Assembly: GCA_023935145.1 (NCBI GenBank)
Contig: CM043699.1
Location: 124,323,036 to 124,387,035, forward strand
Source: Bretschneidera sinensis
Lineage: Eukaryota; Streptophyta; Magnoliopsida; Brassicales; Akaniaceae
Direction: 5' to 3'
DNA: 64,000 bases
The notes below the pieces were generated by a model that was given only the letters and a program-made list of their open reading frames with translations, had not been told where the DNA came from and ran no database searches. Below, piece by piece: positions 34,848 to 45,789 of this stretch; the first letter of the stretch is position 1; the number at the start of each line of letters is the position of its first letter. The translations under genes and the position numbers were made by a program.

Positions 34848-35337
34848 ATCATCAAGCTTTTAAATCATTCTTCTCCGGTTTTGTATTATTCTTATCTATC
34901 TATGTTGATGTTTTATAATATGAGCATAGGTTGTTTGAATATTACTATGGAGTAGATATTTTTGTGTTAAGGATAGATGGATCCTAAACCTTTATCTTGA
35001 GTTGTTGTTTGGACGAGTGGAATTTAATGTGTTTTTCAAAGAGTGTGTTTTATTGCTCTTAATGCTTTTTATTATTTTGATTCCTTCTTTGGGCATGGTG
35101 ATGTGTCGAATAGAGAAGCCATACTTTTATGAATGGTTGAACTAATAAATATGATATTGGATTATCTATGCAAAGGTCAGGGTAAAACATGCCATGAATG
35201 GAATAGGAGTAACCGAATAAGGATTCTATGAAGTTCATGTGGTCCGCTTAAATCGTAACCGAATAGAGAGATTTAACTGAAAGGAATCCATAAACACTTA
35301 ATGCTTCTTAATTTGAATTAATCTAGAATAGACCTGG
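34848..35337 (+). repeat. C 5' LTR, piece 2
   Basis: Matches the intact C 3' LTR from CATCAAG (about 49553) to GACCTGG (about 50042). Bounded by B2 on the left and D2 on the right. Confidence 0.88.
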
Positions 35338-37076
35338 TGATGAGAGTCATAAAATGCATCTAAACAATACTTAATTGTTAACACTTTAGGGTTAATCTCG
35401 ATCGTAATCGCACTTTTATATGTTGATAACTCTAAAGTGTTATTCATAAATCATTGACTTAATTCGATGCATTTTTAGGTGCTTTGAGTACAAAAGAGAT
35501 GATAAAGCGATCCATGTTTAAAGCGCCAAAAGATCTTGGGTGTCGGTGCTCGTTTTTGTCCAAGGTTTAGACATTTCCAAACACGATTTAAAGATGATTA
35601 AAAGTCTAAACCAAGGTTGGAGCAATAAAGTACATTGAGTTGAAAGACTTCACACAAGTTTGTGCATCACTTTGGAACAAGTTAAGGGTAGGCACACTAG
35701 TGTGTGCACTTCTGCATACAAGCTGAAGGAGTTTCACTAAATTGCCAGAATTTCCCGTACAGATCAATCATCTTTGCAGATTAAACTGTATTGATGTAGG
35801 AAGAACCAGGAGATGAGCCATATATACTTAGAAAGATCCGGAAGTCTATTTTTTGAAGAATTTTACGGTTCGTAAAAAAGATTTTTCTAGAGAAAGTTAT
35901 GGCAGTTTTAGTAGACACAGTTCAAGCCCCCAAAACAGCTTCAACCTAGCGCCGCGCTCTCACTGTCCAGCGCCCAGGCAAACAAGAGTGAGCGCCTAGG
36001 TACCCATGAACCAGTGCCGCACCGACCACTCGCCTCCTGACCTGATTAGGCCAAGCAAATGACATTATTCCAAGACCAAATTGCCCCTCATGGGCTATAA
36101 ATATGCCTTTAAGGAATCTGCAGCCAGGCAAGCAAGAAATTCAAGAGAGAAAGGAGGCAGAGAAAGAAAGGAAGGAAGGAAGGAAGAGAGAAAAAAACAG
36201 ATTGGATCCAAGGGATCCAAATCTAGCATTCTTCCATTTTATTTCTAAGTTTCTTGAGGGCTAGAAATCAAGGAGGGAGAGCATCCATATTGCTCTTCCA
36301 CCTTGAACTCTATGGCCACATCAAGGGGAGAGCATCCTTATTGCTGTTCCACCTTGATTTCTATGGCCAACTAGTCTTCACACAAGGGAAAATGATGAAT
36401 ACTTAGGGATTTATTGTTCCTTATTCCTGTTCTTGATTCAATTGTACGGATTTAATGTTGAATATTGTTTTATGAATTATTCATTAATTAAGTAAGAAGG
36501 ACTTGAGTTCATGTGATAGATGCACTTTTTATTCTTCTTCTTTTAGATTCTGTTAATCCGGTGATTGCATCATTCTCCTCCTTTGAGGTTGTTTGGATGT
36601 GATTGATTCTGGTAGATTTATTTTATTGATTGTCCATTACTGCAATATTGTCTTTTAAGATATATTGTCGTTTCTTGATAATCTTTAAGATCGGTCATGT
36701 GTGCTTGAACCAAAATCAATGAGTAATTTGTAGCAATTATATTAGAGTTATAAATGTGCTTGATTGAATATATTCTGATTGCTTGTTTGGGATGTGAAAC
36801 TTGCAATCGAGATAAAATCAATTGAATCAAGAGTGGAAATAGGGAACGAACCTAAGGAGGATTCCCGGAACCTTGTTATTTCTTATTTATATTTCATTTA
36901 CATTTACGCAATTTTCCTTTACATTATTTCACCATAAAAACTCAAAAATATTTAGTTTAACTTTTATTGTTCGTTTTAAGGTTCACACATTTTCCTTTGT
37001 ACTTAACTTGTTTCTCTGTGGAATCGAAACCCCAAAGCCGTACTACAATAACCGTGTTATAATTTGAGCGTAACCA
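35338..37076 (+). repeat. D2 5' LTR (1739 bp)
   Basis: Starts TGATGAGAGTC and ends GTAACCA. TATA-like TATAAATA at about 36097. The segment 35727-35925 resembles the B1 and D1 LTR module. A GCGCC-rich stretch (35945-36040) and a purine-rich GGAAGGAAGG run (about 36165-36185) follow. Confidence 0.92.
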
Positions 37077-37081
37077 AATTT

Positions 37082-37099
37082 TGGCGCCGTTGTCGGGGA
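37082..37099 (+). other. D2 primer binding site
   Basis: TGGCGCCGTTGTCGGGGA, one C-to-T change from the tRNA-Asp match. Confidence 0.88.
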
Positions 37100-37215
37100 A
37101 ACGCGCATAAGTATAAGGAAACTTGTCAACTTTGAGTGTGACGGTAAAAAAAAAAAAAAATCATAAATATTTTTCTTTTCAGTAGTTTGTAAATACGGTA
37201 ATATCATTCATTTAC

Positions 37216-37470
37216 TTCTGTTTTATTTATTTGTTTATTATTCTGTTTTATTTATTTGCTTATTATTCTGTTTTATTTATTTGTTTATTATTTTGTTTTA
37301 TTTATTTCCTTATTATTCTGTTTTATTTATCTGTTTATTATTCTGTTTTATTTACTTGTTTATTATTCTGTTTTATTTACTTGTTTATTATTCTATTTTA
37401 TTTACTTGTTCATTATTTTGTTTTATTTATTCGTTTATTTATTTATTATTCTGTTTATTTATTTAATTTT
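37216..37470 (+). repeat. 25-bp tandem repeat in D2 leader
   Basis: About ten copies; consensus TTCTGTTTTATTTATTTG followed by TTTATTA, eight of exactly 25 bp with few changes, then degenerate copies. D1 has a single related stretch at the same place (about 22425-22447). The long open frames through it are an artefact of a period that leaves no stop in some frames. Confidence 0.93.
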
Positions 37471-37490
37471 CCCTCTAAATTAATTGGTGC

Positions 37491-39173
37491 ATGCTTAAAC
37501 CGAGAGATTCACGAGGCAGATTCATTAGAGTTACCCTCTTCTTCCACCTCCATTGGTGAAACCTCGCTAGATCAAACCATAGTGCATCCCCATCAGAAAA
37601 TTTAGAGGATTTTGTTAACATGGTCGATAATCGTAATGAAAATGTTGCCAGGACACTTCAGGATTACCTCCACCCTACATGCACAGCCACACCATCATGC
37701 ATCATGTTTCTAACCAATACTCGCCAACTAGATTTTAAACTAGGGATGATTCAATTACTCCCTACTTTTCATGGCTTGGATAACGAAAACCCATATGTGC
37801 ACATTAAAGAGTTTGAGGAAGTAGTTGCGACTTTTCATAGTCACGATGAAACCAATGACATTGTTAGGCTTAAGTTCTTTCCTTTCGCTTTGAAGGATAG
37901 AGCTAAGAGTTGGTTATACTCACTAAGACCACGATCTATTGGGTTGTGGACTGAGATGACTCGAATTTTTTTCAATAAATACTTTCCCCAACATAAGACC
38001 AATGCTTTGAAAAGGCAAATCTCCACCTTTGCACAAAAGGACAGTGAGACTTTGTATCAGTCTTAGGAGAGATTTAAAGAGTTATTGAGTATGTGCCATC
38101 ACCATGGGTATGAGAATTGGCATTTAGTGAGCTATTTCTATGAGGGTCTTACCTATAGAGAACGCCAATTTGTAGAGATGATGTGTAATGGTGGGTTCTT
38201 GGAGAAAGTTCCTGATGAGGCCATAGAGTACCTCAATGAGCTTGCTGAAAAAGCTCACACTTGGATTGGACCTAGTGCTACTGAAAGCACAAATAGGTCA
38301 CGACCTATAAAGCACCCAAATGGTAGTGGAATTCACCGTCTTAGGGAAGAGGATAACCTTAAGGCCAAGGTCGAAATGCTCACTAGAGAACTAGAGGTAT
38401 TAAAGACTAAGAGCTTAAAGCCAACACACGTGGTTAATCATGCAAAATCTTTTGAACCATGTTTTGTGTGTGGCGGGGTAGACCATCTCGCCCAAGAGTG
38501 CCCCACATTTGTTGAGATGAGAGGGATGTATAAGGAACAATGTAATGCCTTAGGCATGTACACGAAGCCTTCTGCACCCTTCTCTAATACCTATAATCCG
38601 GGATGGCGAAATCACCCCAATTTCAGCTGGAAGTCTGAAAACCAGCAGCTTGCAAAACCCCCTGCACCATATCATGAACCATATCATGCACCTGTATCTT
38701 CTAGGAGTTCTTTAGAAGACACTTTACATACTTTTATTGAAGCACAGGGGAAGACAAATCAAAGGCTTGAATCTTTAATTGTGCAGGTTGTTGAAGAACA
38801 TAAAGAGATAAAGAGCTAAGTGTCCAAGCTGACGAGCTATTTGAGTGTGACTGAGCGAGGTAAGTTCCCTTCCCAAGCTCATTCCACATCCTACGGTCAG
38901 CACCAAACGCAACAGAAGAAAAAGGAGGTGAATGCCATTAAGATACTTAGTGGTAAGTCGTTACACATCCTAACACGGAACAAATCAGAGAATGTGAATG
39001 ACAACCACCACGTATATACCCTCACCCATGGCTTCACAGGAGCATATATCGAGCCAAAATCTGCAGATGTTACTGATGACATCTTTAAGGTCTCTCCACA
39101 GCACACAAGCAGCAAATTTAACAGTAAAGCAATTGCTAGTGCATTCAACTCATGTTTGTCTAGGAGGGAATAG
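37491..39173 (+). pseudogene. D2 gag with family-specific C-terminal tail
   Basis: ATG at 37491 (MLKPRDSRGRFIR). Compared with D1 a 14-base and a 1-base gap cancel, leaving a short altered stretch with a TGA near 37550. From 37620 one frame runs to 39173 with two stops: TAG at 38064-38066 (Trp in D1) and TAA at 38817-38819 (Gln in D1). Gag domain (LPTFHGLDNENPYVHI, LKFFPFALKDRAKSWL), CCHC knuckle CFVCGGVDHLAQEC at about 38460-38501, Pro/Tyr-rich region, coiled-coil-prone segment. After KSENV the frame skips protease and enters the tail LTHGFTGAYI ... CLSRRE. The least decayed gag in the window. Confidence 0.9.
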
Positions 39174-40785
39174 GAGAGTCTGGCTGAAGACGTAAAACTT
39201 AGCACTCATAGGAGGCACCCCAAAGCATATCCTTTTATTTTTATTGTTTTTTTTTTCTTGTTTATTATTAGTATTTTGCTGTTTTCCAGTTTTACTTTTG
39301 TATTTCTTTTTCAAGGACAAATATACGAAGCAGTTCACATGGTGGTGCACAATTTTCAGCTTATGTGCACTTTTGGCTACAAAGGGAGTTTCTTTATCTT
39401 ATGCTTTCACATTGAGGACAACATCTATTTTAAGTTGGGGGTGGAGGAAACATATTTCTGTTTTTCATTGAATTGCTTTGTGTCATTTTACCTTTTTATT
39501 TGTTTTTACCATGCTTTGTGTTAGCCTTGTAGTCAATTCACATGTCAATGATATGAGCTTAATCGAGATAGCATATAACATTTAGAAGAAGTTAAATCTT
39601 GCTTCGCTTTGAGAATAAATTAAGTGTCAATGTTTCTTTGGTTTGAGACTCTGGTTTGTGGTAAAATTGCATGATTAGTCTAAAGCATTTGGAGAAGTTT
39701 TATGTGCGATTGTCTTGTGAATAATTTTGCGGTCTCAACAAGCTCTAGAACTTATTTGATAATCACTTGAGGCGAAAATCATAGAATGCACACTACTTAG
39801 GATATGATGTAGGCCATTTTTGGACCGTTTGAGCCGTTTTAACTTAACCTTGTTATATTTATCGCTAGTCACCTATTTGAGCCTTTTTCTTGAAAAGAAA
39901 AATTGAGCCTTGTTTCTTTCGATAAACCATTTACTTACCTTTATGAGCCTAAAGATATTTTATCCTTACCTTTCTTTTAAAAGAACTTAGTTATACACAT
40001 GTTGTGAGAAGCACTTAAACGGAGTAAGGGTGGAAATATGAGAAAATATTACTACCATAACCCAAGTACATTAAAAGAGATAAGTTGGGGGTTGTGGAAA
40101 AGAAAAAAAAAAGAATGAAAGAGGAGGTGAATGGTCTTATGCCAAAATAAAAGAAAAATGTGAATTATGGCAAAGAAAGAAAAGAAAAAAAGAAAATGGT
40201 GATTTATTGTGAGAAATGCTCGAAAAATGGTTGAAAGAGTTGGGTGTTGAAGTAAGGTTATCTTGTGCTTAAAATGGTTATTTTTATTAAGAGACTCAGT
40301 TCTTTTATTTGTTTAAACTTTCCCATTCCTTCTTGACCTTTACCAAGCCTAACGTTACAAGCTTATAAAAGACCTATTGATCCGATGTAGTGTGATTTTT
40401 CTACATAGTGGAGAGTGATTTGATAAGTGAGCCTATGGAGCTTGATTTGTGATTGATGTCACGCAATTTAATATATTTTTAGAGGCCAAGACTTGTATTC
40501 ATGTTATATTGTGCATAAAATCATCTGAGTGTTCGGACTAATGTATTGTGGTAAGATGGATGTTAAGAGTCGATAACGATTTTAAGGTTGACATTTGGAT
40601 TATTCTTGAACTTGAGTGATATTTAATGATTATATGTGTTGTATGTTATGCATGATTTTTGAGACAAAGATTTTTGAATCACTCTTGATTAACGCTAGCA
40701 TGGCTGTATTTTGTTTTAATAAAGAATTCATTCCATGCCTTTCGCTTGAATTGCTAGGGACTAGCAATAAGCTAGTTGGGGGTTG
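39174..40785 (+). other. D2 3' noncoding region and polypurine tract
   Basis: As in D1: AGCGCT motif, here with a G-to-A change in the palindrome (39178-39222); polypyrimidine then CAA where D1 has CAG (about 39300-39315); decayed ACATTG hairpin (39408-39424); G-runs at about 39432 and 40083; blocks shared with C (39735-39836, about 40349-40443); terminal tract AGTTGGGGGTTG before 40786. No gene. Confidence 0.75.
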
Positions 40786-42580
40786 TGATGAAAGTCATAA
40801 AATGCATCTAAACAATACTTAATTGTTAACACTTTAGTGTTAATCTCGGTCGTAATTGTACTTTTACATGTTGATAACTCTAAAGTGTTATTCATAAATC
40901 ATTGACTTAATTCGATGCATTTTCAGGTGCTTTGAGTACAAAAGAGATGATAAAGTGATCCATGTTTAAAGCGCTAAAAGATCTTGGGTGTCGGTGCTCG
41001 TTTTTGTCCAAGGTTTAGACATTTCCAAACATGATTTAAAGATGATTAAAAGTCTAAACCAAGGTTGGAGCAATAAAGTACATTGAGTTAAAAGACTGCA
41101 CACAAGTGTGTACATCACTTTGGAACAAGTTAAGGGCAAACACACTAATGTGTGCACTTCTGCGTGCATACAAGCTGAAGGAGTTTCACTAAATTGCCAG
41201 AATTTCCTGTACAGATCAATCATCTTTGCAGATTAAACTGTATTGATTTAGAAAGAACCAGGAGATGAGCCATATATGATTAGAAAGATCCAGAAGTCTA
41301 TTTTCTGAAGAATTTTACGGTTTGTAAAAAGGATTTTTCTAGAGAACGTTATGGCAGTTTTAGTAGACACAGTTCAGGCCCCCAAAACAGCTTCAACCTA
41401 GCGCCGCGCCTCTCACTGTCCAGCGCCCCAGCACCCAGGCAAACAAGAGTGAGCGCCTAGGCACCAATGAACCAGCGCCCAGGCAAACAAGAGTTAGTGC
41501 CTAGGCACCCATGAACCAGCGCCACACCGCCCACTCGCCTCCTGACCTGATTAGGGCGAGCAAATGACATTATTCCGAGACCAAACTGCCCCTCATGGGC
41601 TATAAATATGCCTTTAAGGAATGTGCAGCCGGGCAAGCAAGAAATTCAAGAGAGAAAGGAGGCAGAGAAAGAAAGGAAGGAAGGAAGGAAGAGAGAAAAA
41701 ACAGATTGGATCCAAGGGATCCAAATCTAGCATTCTTCCATTTTATTTCTAAGTTTCTTGAGGGCTAGAAATCAAGGAGGGAGAGCATCCATATTGCTCT
41801 TCCACCTTGAACTCTATGGCCACATCAAGGGGACAGCATCCTTATTGCTGTTCCACCTTGATTTCCGTGGCCAACTATTCTTCACACAAGGGAAAAGGAT
41901 GAATCCTTAGGGATTTATTGTTCCTTATTTCCTGTTCTTGATTCAGTTGTACGGATTTAATGTTGAATATTGTTTTATGAATTATTCATTAATTAAGTAA
42001 GAAGGACTTTAGTTCATGTGATAGATGCACTTTTTATTCTTCTTCTTTTAGATTCTCTTAATCCGGTGATTGCATCATTTTCATCCTTTGAGGTTGTTTG
42101 ATGTGATTGATTCTGGTAGATTTATTTTATTGATTGTCCATTACTGCGATATTGTATTTTAAGATATATTGTCATTTTTTGATAATCTTTAAGATCGGTC
42201 ATGTGTGCTTGAACCGAAATCAATGAGTAATTTGTAGCAATTATATTAGAGTTATAAATGTGCTTGATTGAATATATTCCGATTGCTTGTTTAGGATGTG
42301 AAACTTGCAATCGAGATAAAATCAATTGAATCAAGAGTGGAAATAGGGAACGAACCTAAGGAGGATTCCTAGAACCTTGTTATTTCTTATTTATATTTCA
42401 TTTACATTTACGCAATTTTCCTTTACATTATTTCACCATCAAAACTCAAAAATATTTAGTTTAACTTTTATCGTTCGTTTTAAGGTTCACACATTTTCCT
42501 TTGTACTTAACTTGTTTCCCTGTGGAATCGACACCCCAAAGCCATACTACAATAACCGTGTTATACTTTGGGCGTAACCA
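40786..42580 (+). repeat. D2 3' LTR (1795 bp)
   Basis: Starts TGATGAAAGTC and ends GTAACCA. It is 56 bp longer than the 5' LTR because a unit with GCGCCCAGGCAAACAAGAG is duplicated (about 41420-41520). Perfect palindrome GTGCCTAGGCAC at 41497-41508. Confidence 0.92.
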
Positions 42581-42585
42581 CGTGG

Positions 42586-42994
42586 AATACGGATATTTGA
42601 AGTTAATGATTCTTGAGATTGTGGTTAGACCTAGAATATGGATAACCAATTTATTAGGGATTCTACCATTTTGAGAAACAAAGTAAGTGAAACTTGTCCA
42701 TTCAAAACTCTTGTCAATTATGGTTTAGGTGAAGTCGAGTCCTTAGCACGTTAGTTCATAAGAGTCTTCATTCCAAAGTTTGCAAATCTTCCGTAAATTG
42801 TTATTACTTCTGTTTTTCTTTTTAGTTAATTGCTAGTAAACTTTTCTCCTACAAATATTTGGTTGCTTAAATAACAGCAAGAGTTGAGTCATAATTTCTG
42901 TAGTATTTGCTCAGTCCTCATTGGGAACGATATTTACTCATCATTTTATTACTGAATGATTAGTGCACTTGTTGGTGTTAATTTAATCGCATCA
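42586..42994 (+). repeat. C 5' LTR, piece 3
   Basis: Continues from D2 to the LTR end CGCATCA; matches 50043-50452 of the 3' LTR. Confidence 0.88.
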
Positions 42995-43000
42995 AGTTTT

Positions 43001-43018
43001 TGGCGCCATTGCCGAGAA
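43001..43018 (+). other. C primer binding site
   Basis: TGGCGCCATTGCCGAGAA, six bases after the LTR (spacer AGTTTT). A tRNA-Asp site with three changes. Confidence 0.8.
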
Positions 43019-43119
43019 CTGAAATAAAATATTACATTTACTGTGATTCTACTAGTTAATTTGAGAGTTTATTAATTTAGTTTTTAAGTCTATTTTTGCA
43101 GGGTTTTCGTTACTAGTGC

Positions 43120-45789
43120 ATGACACGTACTAGTGGGAGAATACTTGCAGAACTGAATCCAGAGGTTGAGCGTACTTTTCACGCTTTGAGAAGAGCAGCA
43201 CCAGTAACAATTAATACAATGGCAGATGGAAACAATGCAAAGGTGCAACGTGCACTGTGGGATTATGTCATGCCAAAGATGGATGGTGTTGAATCTAGCA
43301 TTCGACGACCACCTATACAAGCGAACAATTTTGAAATTAAGCCCACCATCATTTAGATGATTCAACATTCAGTACAATTTGGGGGCCTATCGCAAGAAGA
43401 TCGAAATGTTCACTTGACGAATTTCATTGAAATTTGTGGTGACACATTCAAACATAACGGAGTATCGGAGGATGCAATTCGCTTAAGGCTTTTCCCATTT
43501 TCATTGAGGGATAAAGCAAAAAACTGGTTGACTTCTTTGCCTACCGGATCCATAACAACATGGGCAGAATTGGCACAAATTTTTTTAGGGAAATACTTCC
43601 CTCCCGCAAAAACTGCAAAGTTACGTAATGAAATTACTATGTTCTTGCAAGTCGAGTGGGAGTCACTCTATGAGGCATGGGAACGTTTTAAAGACCTGTT
43701 GAGAAGATGTCCTTATCACAAGTTGCCCACTTGGATACAGGTACAAACTTTTTATAACGGTTTAACTAGTACAACCCAAAACATGATTGATGCAGCTGCA
43801 GGTGGCACGATCATGAGAAAAACTCCAGAAGAGGCTTTTGATTTGCTAGAAGAGATGGCCACAAATTCTTATCAATGGCCAGTTGAGAGGTTACCTATTA
43901 ACAGAGCCTCAGGATTGCACAATATAGATGCTGTTACAGCTTTAACAGCACAAATGGAGGTTCTCACCAAGAAGATAGATGGACTTTATCCTACAACACA
44001 TGTTATATGTGAATTGTGTGGTGGTAGTGGCCATTATAGCAGTAACTGTCAGGTAGGTTATCAATTTGCATCTAATTCATCTGTTGAACAAGCTAACTTT
44101 GTTTCTGTTGTGAGTTTTAAATTACTCACAAGCACACGAGTCATTTGCAGTATAGTGTTGTGCAAGTGCGAGGTCGAATCCACAGGGAATTGCGTTGTGA
44201 AAGTATATTTTCAATCTAAACTAACTCTATCTTAACCTAGTTTCGAATTTCAGATGATAATTTGCAAAATAAATTAAAATTAAACTAAATTGATTTTTAA
44301 AAACTAATAATTAAAACACTAAGGTTTCCAAATCAACCCCACCGAAGTTAAGCATATATGTTCTAAAAATATAGCCTATCAAAACATTCCATGAATCCAA
44401 CTATAAGACAAAAAACAAAGAATATCCCAACTAAACCAAAAACATCAAATGTATCCGCTCTTAACAAATCACAAAGGAAATCCAATTTAATCGAAAAGTA
44501 TTCAACGTATCCATCAGATGAAACACAAGAAATATCCAACAGACAATTTAAACTCAATCAATTATAGGATTAACTTAAATAATTGACAGAACATTTATAC
44601 TAAAAATTGTCAGATTTGTACAAGCAAATCTGAACTACTACGCCAAACAACGGTGGGGCTTCATCTTCAACCTTAGCTGAAGAGTCTAGCCACTCATAAC
44701 TATGAAACTACAATTCATAATAAAAGTGCTAAACATTTAAACTAAAACAACTAAATGTAAAGAAATAAATAAATAACTTTACATGGGAGAAATTCCACTC
44801 ACTGACGGGCAGCGCTTCCCCTCGTGGTGACAAAGCCTTCAAGATCCACCAGAATGCTAGCAGACATCCATCGGTAAACACCAAAGTGGCTCAGGAATTG
44901 TACACTGAATGATGAGGCCAGATGGTGTTTATATAGGGGGAGTATCACAAGTGCAATATGCTTCCAATCCGATGTGGGATACTGTAGATTCCAGGTTTTG
45001 CTCTTTGACCTTTGTCTACTAAAACTGCCATAACTTTCTCTAGAAAAATCATTTTATTGATCCGTAAAATTCTCCAGAAAATAGACACCGGGATCTTTCC
45101 AAGAATATATGGCTCATCTCTTGGTTCTTCCTGAATCAATACAGTTAAATCCTCAAAAATGGTTGATCTGTCACGTTGAAATCATGCATAGCCTGACCTT
45201 TGTCTACTAAAACTGCCATAACTTTCTCTAGAAAAATCATTTTATTGATCCGTAAAATTCCCCAAAAAATAGACATCCGGATATTTCCAAGTATATATTG
45301 TTTATCTTCTGGTTCTTCCTAAATCAATACAGTTTAATCCTCAAAAATGGCTAATCTGCATGAGCAATTCTGGCACAACGAAACTTCTTTCCAAGCTTGT
45401 AAACCTGTAAAACAACGAAAACAACTCAAAGTAACAAATTCCTAAGCTAACAAATGTAAATTAAAGGGCCAAAATATGCAATATTTGGCACTCATCAGTT
45501 TCAAATTTTCATAGGCAAAACAATCCATATAGCAATACATATAATCCGGGATGGAGGAATCATCCGAATTTGTCGTGGAATCAAAACAATGCGAAACAAC
45601 ATCTTCTTGAATACCCACCTCAAGAAAAAAGTCCAACTTGGAGGACATGATGGTCAAATTCTTAAATGCAGCAGAAACTGGGTTCCAAAATCAAGAGGCA
45701 TCCATCAGAAATCTGGAAGTTCAGGTGGGCCAACTAGCAACTATAATTTTTGGACGTGCACAAGGCTCTCTTCTGAGCAACACAGAAAA
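43120..45789 (+). pseudogene. C gag, interrupted by solo LTR B3
   Basis: ATG at 43120 (MTRTSGRILAELNPEVERTF). TAG at 43354-43356. Gag domain about 43357-43860 (LRLFPFSLRDKAKNWLTSLP, FLGKYFPPAK). CCHC knuckle CELCGGSGHYSSNC at about 44010-44051. At 44105 the LTR B3 intervenes; the open frame beyond 44105 is LTR sequence and not gag. Removing B3 plus one GTTTC copy, the frame resumes at 45503 through the YNPGWRNHPN motif conserved in all gags here, to a TGA near 45648. A frameshift there leads to QNQEASIRNLEVQVGQLA, and one in the A-run at 45785-45793 leads to the next ORF. Confidence 0.88.
44101..45502 (-). mobile_element. solo LTR B3 (1392 bp) in C gag
   Basis: B-family LTR on the minus strand, 44106-45497, starting (minus) TGATGAGTGCC and ending CTCACAACA, with a perfect GTTTC duplication (44101-44105 and 45498-45502). 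TATA box at about 44928-44935 (minus). It carries the same 188-bp duplication and linker as the B1 5' LTR. Removal restores the C gag frame. Confidence 0.95.

Larger units (their letters stand above)
35338..42580 (+). mobile_element. gypsy element D2, non-autonomous gag-only, inserted in C 5' LTR
   Basis: LTRs 35338-37076 and 40786-42580, tRNA-Asp primer site (one change), an expanded tandem repeat before gag, gag with the D-family tail, and a 3' noncoding region. Flanks CCTGG (35333-35337) and CGTGG (42581-42585) form a duplication with one mismatch. The C LTR resumes exactly after it. Confidence 0.93.

Noticed and set aside
37231..37605. Open frames coding for a Phe/Tyr/Leu-rich, membrane-like protein in three frames
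   Set aside because: They run through the 25-bp TTTATTT repeat, which cannot make stops in these frames. The absence from D1 shows they are not conserved.
44106..44235. Extension of C gag to a stop at 44235
   Set aside because: Sequence after 44105 is the end of solo LTR B3; the true gag continues at 45503.
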